A stretch of 64,000 nt of DNA from Fodinicola feengrottensis (GTDB lineage: Bacteria > Actinomycetota > Actinomycetes > Mycobacteriales > HKI-0501): positions 1 through 64,000 of the forward strand of contig NZ_WOTO01000016.1 in assembly GCF_010993775.1 (NCBI RefSeq), in the 5' to 3' direction. The position numbers and the translations under genes were made by a program. Shown piece after piece: positions 39,954 to 49,930 of this stretch; position 1 is the stretch's first letter; the number at the start of each line of letters is the position of its first letter. The notes beneath the pieces are model-generated. The model was given only the letters and a program-made list of their open reading frames with translations, had not been told where the DNA came from and searched no databases.

Positions 39954-40436
39954 GTGTTCAATGCCGACCCGATCAACGGGATCCACGTGCCGCCGCCACC
40001 GTTATCGCGGCGCAGAAGTTGGATTCGGGTCGTGGCCGGGTTGTGGTTCCTTGTGATGGGGATTATCCCGACCGGCTTCATAATCCAGCAGGTACCGGGA
40101 TACTTCGGGCACTCCGGCGCCGACGGCACCTTGACGATCTCCTCCTGTCGGTCGGTATCGGTGGGAAAGAGTGGATCGGTCCAGCAATGCAGAGGTACGT
40201 TCACCGGCGCTGGCGGCGTCTCGGTCACTGATGTCCCTCTCGCTGATCCCGACCGCGAGCGGTATTACCAGAGCGGCGATGCGGTGAGCGTCCATTACAT
40301 TGTGGACTACGGGGTTCCTACTGGCTACCAAGACTTCCGGACAGCGACTGTCCATTTCGTGAGCGGCAGTGTCCTGTTCCTGCTTCTCATCCCGATCGGA
40401 TTCGTCATCTTCCTACTGGGCTTGTTTCGTCCGTAA
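39954..40436 (+). CDS. Two-helix membrane protein, hypothetical
   Basis: 160 residues. One helix near the N-terminus (WIRVVAGLWFLVMGIIPTGF) and a second at the C-terminus (VLFLLLIPIGFVIFLLGLFR). The loop between them (about 90 residues) has two cysteines (SSCRSVSVGKSG, QQCRGTFTGAG) and resembles the extracytoplasmic part of small actinobacterial membrane proteins. The N-terminus may extend further upstream if the piece there is joined. Converges with the TPR gene. Function unknown. Confidence 0.55.
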   Translation: MFNADPINGIHVPPPPLSRRRSWIRVVAGLWFLVMGIIPTGFIIQQVPGYFGHSGADGTLTISSCRSVSVGKSGSVQQCRGTFTGAGGVSVTDVPLADPDRERYYQSGDAVSVHYIVDYGVPTGYQDFRTATVHFVSGSVLFLLLIPIGFVIFLLGLFRP

Positions 40437-40517
40437 TAGCCCATCGATGGGAGTGCCTGCGTCACCGGGTGATCCTTTGCCATGCGACTTAGGGCAGTTG
40501 CAGCCATTTGGCTCAGG

Positions 40518-41438
40518 TCATTCTGAGCCGCCGTCTAGCAGGCGGTTATTGCGCTGAGTAAGAGCGACTTCTCGATGATTGGCGCCGAGGATCTTTGTCT
40601 TGATGGCGATTGCCTGAGTGTAGTGACGGCGCGCGAGTTCCGGGTTGCCGCGGGCGGCCGCGAGGGCGCCGAGGTCGTTGTGCGTGACGGCCATCTCGTA
40701 GTTGTCCATGCCGTACGCGTCGGAGAAGATCAGCAGTGCAGTAAGGTAAAGATCCTCCGCCTCGTCAAATTTCCCTTGCCCAACCAGCAAAGACGCAAGG
40801 GCGGCCTTATCGGCGGCCACCGTCGGATGCTTGACGCCGAGCAGGCGCGACCGGATCCGTACCGATCTGCGCGCTGCCGGCTCGCCGGCCGCATATCGGC
40901 CGCGCGCGTGATCCAGCCCGCCAAGGTTGTGCCACAGCGACGCGGCGGCAGCGCCGTGGGGATTGGTCATTCCCATCGCTTTCCGGTAGAGCCGCTCCGC
41001 CGCGTCGTATTCTTTGGTGGCCTTGTAAACGACGCCAAGACCGGTCAGCAGTGACACGCGATCGGTGTCGTCCGCCGTGGATAGCGCCATCGCGTGTTGG
41101 TAGAGAATTTCGGCGTGCGCGAGGCGTCCGCGAATCCTGGAAAGCGCGGCCAATCTGCTTAGGGCATGCGCCCGCAACCGTACGGGCGCATCGTCATGGT
41201 CCGTGGCCGTGACCGAGCGCTCCGCCTGTTCCTCGGCCTCGTCGTAAAGCGAAAGGCGCTCGCAGATAATGCTCAGCCCGAGGCGTACGTTCGTGGTGTC
41301 CCCGTGCCGTGCGCCGCGGACTCGCTGTACGAGAGCGAGCGCGGCCCGGGCCGGTTCGAGGGCTTCGGCCGTCCGTCCCTCGGCGTGCAGCCTCCGCGCC
41401 TGCGCATTCCAGATCCTGGCCACGCCCAGCCCGTCCAT
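40518..41438 (-). CDS. Tetratricopeptide (TPR) repeat protein of a peptide/TPR operon
   Basis: 306 residues, mostly tandem TPR_12-like pairs. Units include WNAQARRLHAEGRTAEALEP, HTRFLAAL-like RLAALSRIRGRLAHAEILYQ, TGLGVVYKATKEYDAAERLY, HNLGGLDHARGRYAAGEPAA, KAALASLLVGQGKFDEAEDL and NDLGALAAARGNPELARRHY. No DNA-binding, NB-ARC or membrane segment is present, unlike most actinobacterial TPR regulators. It is translated two bases after the stop of a 60-residue repeat peptide, so the two genes are coupled. The concave TPR surface commonly holds short peptides, which makes the small gene product the obvious candidate ligand; this is inference. Confidence 0.75.
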   Translation of the reverse strand: MDGLGVARIWNAQARRLHAEGRTAEALEPARAALALVQRVRGARHGDTTNVRLGLSIICERLSLYDEAEEQAERSVTATDHDDAPVRLRAHALSRLAALSRIRGRLAHAEILYQHAMALSTADDTDRVSLLTGLGVVYKATKEYDAAERLYRKAMGMTNPHGAAAASLWHNLGGLDHARGRYAAGEPAARRSVRIRSRLLGVKHPTVAADKAALASLLVGQGKFDEAEDLYLTALLIFSDAYGMDNYEMAVTHNDLGALAAARGNPELARRHYTQAIAIKTKILGANHREVALTQRNNRLLDGGSE

Positions 41439-41440
41439 AG

Positions 41441-41623
41441 CTACTCGGGCGCGTTCTCGGCAGTCAGGTCACTCTGATTGTGGTTGGTCTTCTCCTCGTC
41501 GCCCAGCAACCACTCCCAGTCGCCGGTCGCGGAGATCTCAGTCTGGTTGTGGTTGTGCTTCTCATCGTCGCCGATGAGCCATTCCCAGTCGCCGTCGATC
41601 TCGGTGATCTCGTGCTCGTTCAT
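41441..41623 (-). CDS. 60-residue acidic peptide with an internal 23-residue tandem repeat
   Basis: ATG 41623 has GAGGTGGGA upstream. The protein has two imperfect repeats: GDWEWLIGDDEKHNHNQTEI and GDWEWLLGDEEKTNHNQSDL, period 69 bases. A seven-residue leader (MNEHEIT) and a short tail (TAENAPE) flank them. There is no signal peptide. The conserved elements are D-W-E-W-L, GD(D/E)E(K) and N-H-N-Q. It could be a precursor of a modified peptide or a partner of the coupled TPR protein; no modification enzyme is nearby. No known family is recognised. Confidence 0.65.
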   Translation of the reverse strand: MNEHEITEIDGDWEWLIGDDEKHNHNQTEISATGDWEWLLGDEEKTNHNQSDLTAENAPE

Positions 41624-42599
41624 GCGTCCCACCTCTATGAGTTGATTCCGGTATCGCAAGGATCAGCCACCACCTGAGATAGCGGGTATAGGTAGGAGCA
41701 CGTAGACCTTGCCGACGGTCCCGTGCGCCTCGTAGACGCGACTCGTGGCGGCGTGAGGGATCCGCCCGATCGGCGAATTTCCTCATGCCCACCGGTACTA
41801 GCCTGGGTGCCTAGGCGCATAGCAGTTGCCCACCTTGGCTGCGACGAGGGCCCGACCTGACTGGCCTACGTCTTCAGGTCGCCTTGCCTGGCTGTGGTCA
41901 GCGCGAGCAATGGCCAGTCCAGGCATTGCCACGCCGGCCGGCACCAGATCGTGCCACTGCCGGGTCGGCACCAACCGACCGCCGGAGACCGCCTGCCGGG
42001 TCGTGGCAACTCGCCGCTATCGCCAAGCAGGAGAGTCCGACGACAACCCACCGCACGAGGTACGCCTGGCCGAGCGCGGTCGCGACCACCGGCCCGCCGG
42101 GCAGGCCCGGCCTACATCGATCGTCCAAGCCAGCCGGCGGCCCCTGCCTCCGGGCTCAGGCCTTGGTACCCGTCAAAACCCATGGCAGAGCACCAGAAAA
42201 CAAGGCAGCTTCACCTGCAGGTAACACGAGCCGGGCAGCAACAACGTGCCCAGATCGGGGGGCGAGCAGGTGACCGACACCTCCGAGTGCGGTCATCGCT
42301 CCGCCCAGCATCATCACCACCGGTCGCGATCGGCCCGCATCTGCCCGCCCGCCGGCGAACGGAGGTCAGAAGGCTGTCGCTAGAAACGCGAGGCGACCAT
42401 GGTCCCGGCCGTCAAGCCGGCGCCTTCCGGCGGCCCGGCTGCCCGTGCGGAGTGCCGAAAAGTCCCGCCGATGACCCTGATCGGGCAGGTTTCGGGCGTT
42501 CTTGATGACTTTGTCAACTTTTTACCGGTTCCGCTCAGTCACTGTATTGCGGTAGGCGCCGGAAACTCCGGTCTGTTGCCTATACGGGGAGCTGATGGG
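41624..42599. other. Long stretch without a supportable gene
   Basis: 976 bases upstream of the peptide gene and before the subtilase. Promoters for both should lie at the ends. The plus strand has a long arginine- and proline-rich frame (41894-42505) that looks like chance in GC-rich DNA. I see no RNA gene or repeat. Confidence 0.45.
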
Positions 42600-45500
42600 A
42601 TGAGGGACCAGAGATCTGGCCGGCGCGGGATAATCGCCGCCATAGCTGTCACACGGCGACCGTCGCCGGCGGGCTGGTCGCGCCGGTTGCCGGACGCGCC
42701 GCAGGACCCGGGCCATTGCCGGTCGGTACGACCGTGACGCTGGTGACGGGCGACAGGGTCATCCTGTTGGCCAATGGGCAGATCCGTACGCAGGCCCGGC
42801 CCGGTGTCAAGAACATCGCGTTCACGGCACACAAAGACGCCGCCGATGAGATGTCCGTGATCCCGCTCGACGCCGCCGGGCTGGTGGCGTCGGGCACACT
42901 CGACCCGCGGCTGTTCAACGTCACCGCGCTGGTCGCCCACGGTTATGACGACGAGCACCGGGCTGACCTGCCGTTGATTGTCCAGTACACAAAAGAAATT
43001 CGCCCGCGGCTGTCGGCAGCCAAGGTCAGCCGCGACATCAGCGCGCTGAATATGTCGGCCGTCCGTGAGACCAAAACGCAGGCTACGTCCTTCTGGTCCA
43101 GCGTGACCGCTGGGTCGAGCGCGAAACCCTCCGCGCGTACCGCCGCGCCCGGTATCGCCCGGGTCTGGCTGGACGGCCGGATGCGGCTCACCCTCGACCA
43201 GAGCGTGCCGCAGATCGGTGCGCCGCAGGCATGGGCGGCGGGCTACACCGGGAAGGGCGTGACCGTTGCCGTCCTGGACAGCGGCATCGACGCGACCCAT
43301 CCCGATTTCGCTGGGAAGATCGGCGCGGCCCAGAACTTCACCGCCGATCCTGACACCGACGACAATGCCGGTCACGGTACGCACGTGTCGTCGATCATCA
43401 CCGGATCCGGCGCGGCCTCGGGCGGCAAATACAAAGGCGTCGCACCGGGCGTCACCCTGGCCGTCGGAAAGGTCTGCGACGGCGATGGCTGCGAGGAATC
43501 GGCGATTCTCGCCGGCATGGCATGGGCCGTGGACACCGCGCACGCCAAGGTCGTCAACCTGAGCCTCGGCGGCGACGACGCTCCCGGCGACAGCCCGCTC
43601 GAGTCCGCGGTCAATGACCTCTCGGCGCGTACCGGCGCACTATTCGTGGTCGCGGCCGGAAACCATCCGCCCGGCTCACCACTGGTCAGCTCGCCGGGCA
43701 GCGCCGACGCGGCGCTCACTGTCGCCGCCGTGTCCAAACAGGGCAGGTACGCAACCTTCTCCAACTACGGTCCGCGGTTCGGCGACGGCGCGCTCAAGCC
43801 GGACATTTCCGCGCCGGGCGTGGACATCGTGGCCGCCAAGGCGAAGAACGGCACCGACGGCGAGCCGAGCCCGAACCCGGCGTACGTCAGCATGAGCGGC
43901 ACGTCGATGGCGGCACCGCATGTGGCTGGCGCGGCGGCGATCCTTGCCAGCGAGCACCCGACCTGGACCGGGCAGGAACATCAAGACCGCGCTGATGAAT
44001 TCGGCGAAACCGATCGCCGGCACCCCGGGCGGCCAGACCGGGGTTTTCCAGACCGGCACCGGTCGGGTCGACGTGGAGAGGGCCTATCAGCAGGTTTTCG
44101 TTGGAACACCGAGCGTTTCCATGCCCGTACAGCAGTGGCCCCATCGCGACGACCAACCGGTCGCGAAGAAACTCACCTACCGCAACTACGGTTCTTCGGT
44201 GCTGACGGTCAGGGCCACGCTCGCCGCGACCGCGCCCGGGCGGGAAGACCGCGCCAACGGGAATGTTCACACTTTCGGGCTCGTCACTGACAATTCCGGC
44301 CGGCGGCCAGGCGGATCTCACGTTGACCGCGAAGACCCGCGTTGCCGGGCCGGATGGCCAGTATGCGCGGAAAGTTGTCGCGACCGCCGGCGGCCAGTCC
44401 GTCTCCACGCCGTTCGAGATCGTACGGGAACAGGAAAGCTACAACGTCACCGTGCACGGCGTGGGCATCGACGGCAACCCGGCTGGCCTGGAGTACGTGG
44501 ACCTCATCATCAACTACACCAGCGGCATGGTTCCCAACGTGCCGCAGGACATGACCGGAAGCGGCACCGTGGTCGTACGGCTTCCCAAGGGCCACTATTC
44601 GGTCCAGGGCGTCGTCGACCTGTCCACACCGGACCTGCCCCGGACTGCCGACCTGCACGCGCCGTCGGTGATGGTCGACCGCGACATCTCCTTGACCGTC
44701 GACGCCCGTAAGGCGGCGCCGGTGAAGTTCTCCGTCCAGGACCCGGGTTTCTCCTGCCAACTCCCGAGCTACCACTACCAGGTGGCCGGCCGCTTCGACG
44801 ACGAGATCTACCTTCTCAACGGCTCGGAGTCGCTGTATCTCGGCAACATCGGCCCGGCGAGCGCACCGTCCGCGTACCGCGGCATGGTCGCGGCGGACTG
44901 TGACTCGTCCGCCGCCGCGGCGCCACCAGCGGAGGTGAGCGACTTTTACCACATCGCCGTACCGACGTTCGGGAAAGCACCCGACGGCGCGGTGGTCACC
45001 GCCTCGAAGTCGAGCTTTGCCAAGCTCACCGGGAAACACATCGGGGTCGACAGCGACGCCATCCTTTACCACAGCGCGGACGTCCAGTTCGCGCCTGGAA
45101 TGCCAGCCAGATGGAACGGATTCGGCACCGAGCACCCGCTCGCCGCCGGCAGCGACGACTATTTTTCGCCACATGCCGGCTGGTGGGTCGTCGGTACACG
45201 CCTCACCGAACCAGGAAAGTCGTACGCTGTCTCCAGTCAGAACTCTCAGCCCCGGCGGTTCCTGAGCGGACACACGTACAGCGAGGTATGGAACAAGGGC
45301 ATCTATGGACCGTCCTTCCGCGCGGCCTCCTACGTTCCGGCGACCCGCAGCGCCCAGTATCCCGACCGGATCGTGTTGGTGCCCTGGATCTTTTCCGACT
45401 CGGATCCAGCACACAGCGGTTACGCCTTCGGCGACGGCAGTGCCGGTCGCATCATTCTTTATCGCGAAGGCATCAAGGTCGCCGAGGACCAATACCCGTT

Positions 45501-45969
45501 TATCCCGAACCTGGAGTACGAGGCACCCGCCACGGCGGCGAAATACCGCTTGGCGGTAGCGGTCAACCGGCCTTTCGGCCCGATGTCGACGAACGTCTCC
45601 GCGTCGTGGACTTTCCGGTCGCAGCCGACAACCAACGTCGCCGGCGTACCGCTGCCGCTCTACGCATTGCGGTACGGCGCGAAACTGGACGCCAGTCAAG
45701 GCGCGGCCGCCGGCCGCTACACCATTCCGGTCTACGTCGACCGGCAGATCGGGGTCCCGAACCTGCCTGTCGTGAATCCAACTCTCGAATATTCCACCGA
45801 TGACGGCACAACCTGGCAGAAGACGCCCGCCATCCCGACCGGCTACAACAGGTGGAACGTCACCGTCGCCAACCCGTCCAGCGGTTTCGTGTCACTGCGA
45901 GCAACCGCCACCGACACCGGCGGCACCAGCGTGACCCAGACCATCATCCGCGCGTACGCGATCCACTAA
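42600..45969 (+). pseudogene. Large secreted S8 (subtilisin-type) serine peptidase, three frameshifts
   Basis: About 1,120 residues. ATG 42600, after GGGAGCTGATGG, begins a signal peptide (RRGIIAAIAV); a shift near 42650 precedes the propeptide (VGTTVTLVTGDRVILLANGQ). The catalytic triad is clear: VTVAVLDSGIDATHPDF (Asp), NAGHGTHVSSIITG (His) and MSGTSMAAPHVAGAAAIL (Ser). Shifts near 43975 and 44280 carry the rest: a beta-sandwich part and a very long C-terminal region (LIINYTSGMVPNVPQDMTGS, YEAPATAAKYRLAVAVNRPF, WQKTPAIPTGYNRWNVTVAN) with Ig-like features. Exported protease for nutrient breakdown; substrate unknown. Confidence 0.8.
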
Positions 45970-46134
45970 TGCACGGGACACGCATTCTTCGATCCTACGA
46001 GAATCGCGCCGGCCGGATTTCGTTGACAGAGCTGGCGGACCGGCTCGGCATCTCGGATGACCGTCCGCCGCGACCTGGACGCGCTGCAGGAGCAGGGGCT
46101 CCTGCAGCGCGTACCCGGCGGTGCGACCCCTTGA
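45969..46134 (+). pseudogene. DeoR-type helix-turn-helix fragment
   Basis: Only the N-terminal winged helix is left: RISLTELADRLGIS in one frame and MTVRRDLDALQEQGLLQRVP in another, ending GGATP and a stop at 46134. The sugar-binding domain (about 180 residues) is absent. It begins at the last bases of the subtilase stop. Not functional as it stands. Confidence 0.65.
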
Positions 46135-46222
46135 AGGCCGGGCGGCCTTTGATAGCTTGCCGAACGGGCAGATGGTCAGGCATACCGTCCATTTCCTATC
46201 GGGCCGATCGTATGGTCGGTCC

Positions 46223-46895
46223 ATGCAGGAAATCAACTGGTGGCTGGATCTTGCCAACGCGCCGGCCTGGTTCTCCGACCTGCTGCAATGGCTGACCGTG
46301 GTTAGCGTTTTGGTCTGCAGCATAGTGTTCCTTGTATTCTGTGTTGTCGGCGGCTACTGGTTCGAGCGCAGGCACGAAGAGGACACAGCGGATTTTTTGG
46401 CCCGGTGGGGACTATTCTGCGACCCTCGCACCCACGCGTCTCATGGTTCTTTCGGCGGTGTCGATGTCACGCTTCGGGTTGTGCATGGGCCTGACATAGA
46501 CGGCCAACCATCTTTTCGGCTGGTTTGAGGTCTTGTTCGGAAAGCCGAAAAAATCCCCACACTATATCGTCGTCCGCGCACGAAAGGCTGCGCTCAAACC
46601 ACCTTACGATCCGCGGCCCGATCTAGTACGCGTACGCACCGAAGATCCGGTGTTCGACGACTATTTTGAGGTTTTTGCTCTGTCGCCAGGCGACGTACCT
46701 GCAGTCCTGGATGCCGAACTGCGAGTCGCACTCTACCGAGCAGGGGTCAGTGCGTTTGACTACAAATGGGGTGAGATGCAGCTCGCAGACAGCCAGATGA
46801 CGCAGATCGACGGCAAGGATTTACTGATGTCGGCGGTACGCCTGCTCTGTACACGCGCCGCCCCCTCATTCATCGAACCCCGACCAGATGCCTGA
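46223..46895 (+). pseudogene. Single-helix membrane hypothetical, one frameshift
   Basis: About 222 residues. The first frame begins MQEINWWLDLANAPAWFSDL, has one helix (VVSVLVCSIVFLVFCVVGGY) and then a charged region; near 46530 it changes to one running VVRARKAALKPPYDPRPDLV, VFDDYFEVFALSPGDVPAVL and MSAVRLLCTRAAPSF. The second part looks like a soluble alpha/beta domain. I do not recognise a family. Confidence 0.5.
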
Positions 46896-46991
46896 ACAGC
46901 GCAGCGTTGAAGCCAGGGACTGTCTCGTTGCCGGATTGTCGTTAGGCAATAGCCACGGGGTTAACTGCGGAAAGGCCCGACTGCGGGTTCG

Positions 46992-47429
46992 TTGACCACG
47001 TATCTCGACCGGCTCGCCCCGAGCGTGCTGCTGTTCAACCTGTGGATGACCGCCGCGGTGATCGCTGCAATGATCATCTGGCAGGTCGTACGATGGATCC
47101 GGGTCGTCCGCGCGAGCCGGTACGAGTTCACCGTGCCGGCGTACCACGCGGCTTACCTCCGTGGTGGTCCCAAAGCTGCGATCCTGGCGTCGGTAGCCAT
47201 GCTTTACACCGCGGGAGTCGTCAAACTCGGTCCGCGGCCGCTGCCGCCAGCGCGGGAATGGCCGCTGAAGCGAAACGGCCGCCTGCTTTCCGGTCTACCG
47301 CTCCCTCTTGGACGGGTGCTACCCGGGTTGGTTGCGGCAGCGCCGCTGCCCGCCGATCACCATCCGCTGGACGCGGCCGTACACCAAGAGTTGCGGCTGG
47401 CACAGGTGTTGCAGATTGATGCGTCATAG
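46992..47429 (+). CDS. TIGR04222-type membrane protein, C-terminus cut
   Basis: GTG/TTG start near 46992. An N-terminal helix (FNLWMTAAVIAAMIIWQVVR) is followed by FTVPAYHAAYLRGGPKAAIL and a second hydrophobic strand, the usual AYLRGG box of TIGR04222 proteins, then APLPADHHPLDAAVHQELR (HPL-x-x-AV). About 140 residues remain; the normal product is 220-300. The 3-prime end overlaps the tail of the CxxC gene on the other strand, so the insertion that carries the integrase module has probably cut this gene. Function of the family is unknown. Confidence 0.6.
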   Translation: MTTYLDRLAPSVLLFNLWMTAAVIAAMIIWQVVRWIRVVRASRYEFTVPAYHAAYLRGGPKAAILASVAMLYTAGVVKLGPRPLPPAREWPLKRNGRLLSGLPLPLGRVLPGLVAAAPLPADHHPLDAAVHQELRLAQVLQIDAS

Positions 47430-48312
47430 TTTTGGCCTGTGGTCCCACATTTCTTGCAGGCGAATATCTCCGGCACCCCGACGCATGGTCCACACAGTTG
47501 TCGCCCGTCAGGTGCGCGGCCGATACACGGCAGGACTCGAACGCATCGCGCGCAGTGTGTAGCGTTGCGCAGTACCCGCACTCGGCATCCCTCGCATACT
47601 GGCCCCAGCGGCCACCGGACCGACACTTTTCGCTGCCGCCCGCAAGATGCGCAGATCTCAGTAGGACGAGGTCGGCAGGTCCAGCACAGTTGTTGGCCCG
47701 AGCTGGCATTCGGCGGGCATCGGGTGCGTTTCCCGCATGCCGAGCACGTGGGAGCAAGTCCTCGGGAGCGTGGTGGGGGTGCACAGGCTGGCGCCGAGCA
47801 GAGTGGGGAACCATCGGCGGTCCGTCGACGAACCGGGCGGATCTGGCTGCACCGGGAGCAGCGATCTCGAGGCTCTCGCCTATGTCCGGCGCAGGTGCCG
47901 CACAGCCGGCCGTCGGCGGTCGGACGACTGATGGTGCGAGCTTTTCCGCACCAGTCGCATGACCCCTTCGGTGTTCCACACCGGTTGCAGCGACGGCCAT
48001 CAGCTGCCGAATAGGTCAGCGTCGGCACTGACGCGCGGCAGGCGGCACAATACGGCAGCGCGACAGGATGGCCGGCATCGCGGAGAAGGTGCGCAAGTCG
48101 CACGTACGCCCGCGGCACCGCCGTACGTGGCCGTGCGAGGGCGTCGTTGTGCGCTGAGAGGAATGTGTCGAGTTCGCGCCAAGCGCGTGAGCGAACTCTG
48201 CCATGTCTAGCAGGAGAAGCAACGAGTCCTCGCTGCGATCGGGGATCAACCGCTGCAATGCTGCCACGATACGCAGCTGCACGCCCGATAGTGGTTCTTG
48301 TGGCTGGGTCAC
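47357..48312 (-). pseudogene. CxxC-rich (tandem zinc-ribbon-like) protein of the integrase module, one frameshift
   Basis: About 317 residues. GTG 48312 overlaps the XRE stop. The N-terminal helix (MTQPQEPLSGVQLRIVAALQ, LLLLDMAEFAHALG) is in one frame; near 48170 the correct frame resumes (TFLSAHNDALARPRTAVPRA, YVRLAHLLRDAGHPVALPYC). The rest has about 14 CxxC pairs, e.g. CAAC, CNRC, CDWC, CGTC, CSRC, CWTC, CASC, CKKC, CNTC, each set like a zinc knuckle separated by ADGR or similar turns. It would bind zinc and probably DNA or protein. Such a protein third in line behind an integrase and an XRE gene suggests a cofactor of recombination. Function not proven. Confidence 0.65.
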
Positions 48313-48644
48313 GTCAGGTCCGGCCGGCGAATGGTGCTCCGGCGCACCGGGGGCGCGGCCCGCTCACCCACGGTCTTGCGCACCGGTTCGTTCGTTTGTT
48401 TGATTTCGATCAAGTCATTAGGCTGGCAGTCCAGAATGTCGCAAAGGGCCGCGAAAACATCCATCGACATGCGCTGCGGCGGCGAGGTCACTAATCGATA
48501 GACCTGTTCGCGAGACAGCGAGATACCCCGTTCTGCCAATGGCGAGACCAGATCCGAGGTCTGAAACATGCCGCGCTCAGCCATCCGTAACCGCAGATGC
48601 CAATCGAAACCCATCTTCTTTGTCACAACGTCTCCTCGCCCCAC
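48309..48644 (-). CDS. XRE-family helix-turn-helix regulator of the integrase module
   Basis: 111 residues. Helix-turn-helix region: FQTSDLVSPLAERGISLSRE, QVYRLVTSPPQRMSMDVFAA, LCDILDCQPNDLIEIKQTNE. This is the phage-repressor type used for control of integrases. The start overlaps the integrase stop by 22 bases and its stop overlaps the next start (GTGA), so the three genes are one translation unit. The C-terminal tail is basic. Confidence 0.8.
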   Translation of the reverse strand: MGRGDVVTKKMGFDWHLRLRMAERGMFQTSDLVSPLAERGISLSREQVYRLVTSPPQRMSMDVFAALCDILDCQPNDLIEIKQTNEPVRKTVGERAAPPVRRSTIRRPDLT

Positions 48645-49753
48645 GCGCCCGGCAGAGACGCCTTCACAGCATTTTCCAGCAACCGATTGCGGTATTCATC
48701 CGAGACACCCGTGTAGAGAGCAGTCGTGCTCGCGTAAACGTGCCCCACCTGTTCCTGAACAAACCTGGCAGGATATCCAAACTCGACGAGATGCGTGATA
48801 TACGAATGCCGCAGGCAGTGTAGATCGAGATCCTGGTCAAGGCCGGCGGCGTCACGGGCGGCGGTGAAAGCATCGTTGATCCCACGCAACGACATCCGCC
48901 CACGCCGCTCGGTCACGAACAACGCGGGGTTCTGCGCCGGATCGAACATCGCGCGGCCACCCGTCAACCACCGCTCCAACGGATCGATCACCCAGTCCAT
49001 CATCTCTGGCACCAACAGAACCGTACGCCGCTTCGGAGGACTACCCTTCGAAGCCTTACCCCCCCAACGCACAAACACAGCGCCGCAGCGACCGAACTGT
49101 TTCAACCTCGGATTATGCCGAAGATCAACCAGATCCAGACCCCACGCCTCTCGTCTCCTGAGCCCGAACGCATAGACCGTCTTCAACACGGCCGCGTCCC
49201 GATAGGCGGCCACACCGCCTTTCCGGCTACGTGCACGGATTTGCTCAACCAGACCGTCAGCGGCATCAAAAAGTGCCTGAACTTCCTCGTACGTCAAAGG
49301 GCGACGCCCAGGCCGGCCTTCATAGTCGCTGACATGCCGCACACTATTGAATTCATGAAGCACTATTTGCGGCGCCTCGCCAAAACGGCTCATGCACTCT
49401 GATGGCCACCCATAACGCGCATCGGTCACGTACTCCAAGAACTGACGCAGACCACACTCATAACCGCGAGCGGTGGACATAGCGATCGGCCGTACACCTG
49501 ACCGCGCATGGTCGAAAAACGCCTCGACCTCGCCCGAGGACCACTGCCACGGATACTGATTCGAAACCTCCGCGAGCCGCCGCACCACCATCACGCGAGC
49601 ACGAATCGTCTCCGCCTTCAGAAACCGCACGCGCTGCTGGCGCTCCCACCCCTCCAGCATCGCCTCGAATACCGATTCCTGCGGATCAAGAAACGAGACG
49701 CCGCCGGCGAGCACCAGCCGCGCAACACCCACCAAACCGGAATCAGCTTCCAT
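48623..49753 (-). CDS. Tyrosine-type site-specific recombinase/integrase
   Basis: 376 residues and intact. An N-terminal core-binding domain (MVVRRLAEVSNQYPWQWSSG, STARGYECGLRQFLEYVTD) precedes the catalytic domain with all residues visible: first Arg in TVYAFGLRRREAWGLDLVDL, lysine in FVRWGGKASKGSPPKRR, H-x-x-R in DLHCLRHSYITHLVEFGY, second His in FVQEQVGHVYASTTALYTGV with the nucleophile Tyr in that same stretch. It would integrate or excise a mobile element at an att site. First gene of a three-gene module; ATG 49753 is read from a GTTG-N9-CAAC palindrome. Confidence 0.9.
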   Translation of the reverse strand: MEADSGLVGVARLVLAGGVSFLDPQESVFEAMLEGWERQQRVRFLKAETIRARVMVVRRLAEVSNQYPWQWSSGEVEAFFDHARSGVRPIAMSTARGYECGLRQFLEYVTDARYGWPSECMSRFGEAPQIVLHEFNSVRHVSDYEGRPGRRPLTYEEVQALFDAADGLVEQIRARSRKGGVAAYRDAAVLKTVYAFGLRRREAWGLDLVDLRHNPRLKQFGRCGAVFVRWGGKASKGSPPKRRTVLLVPEMMDWVIDPLERWLTGGRAMFDPAQNPALFVTERRGRMSLRGINDAFTAARDAAGLDQDLDLHCLRHSYITHLVEFGYPARFVQEQVGHVYASTTALYTGVSDEYRNRLLENAVKASLPGAWGEETL

Positions 49754-49756
49754 AAT

Positions 49757-49773
49757 GTTGCATTAAACACAAC
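49757..49773. promoter_or_regulatory. Palindrome at the integrase start, possible operator 1
   Basis: GTTG-CATTAAACA-CAAC (dyad of 4 with N9; ATGTTG/CAACAT if widened) overlapping the upstream edge of the integrase start. A second GTTG-N9-CAAC lies at 49914. Likely target of the XRE repressor. Confidence 0.4.
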
Positions 49774-49913
49774 ATCGAGGCATCGGCCAACTCGGGGCGT
49801 CTCCCCCTTCCTGAACATGTGATAGCGATAGAGGCGAGGCGACTTAGGCGGAGCGCAACGAAGGCGGCCTCGACCTGGACATACGCTGGTGAGGCGCTAG
49901 ACGGAAGTTCAGT

Positions 49914-49930
49914 GTTGTATCAGATGCAAC
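49914..49930. promoter_or_regulatory. Palindrome upstream of the integrase, possible operator 2
   Basis: GTTG-TATCAGATG-CAAC, same spacing as the site at 49757. Its CAAC half begins copy 3 of the dispersed repeat. Confidence 0.35.

Noticed and set aside
41894..42505. Long arginine/proline-rich plus-strand open frame
   Set aside because: Looks like chance in GC-rich DNA, no start site, no homologous motif.
44284..45699. 471-residue minus-strand open frame
   Set aside because: Antisense shadow of the subtilase C-terminal region.
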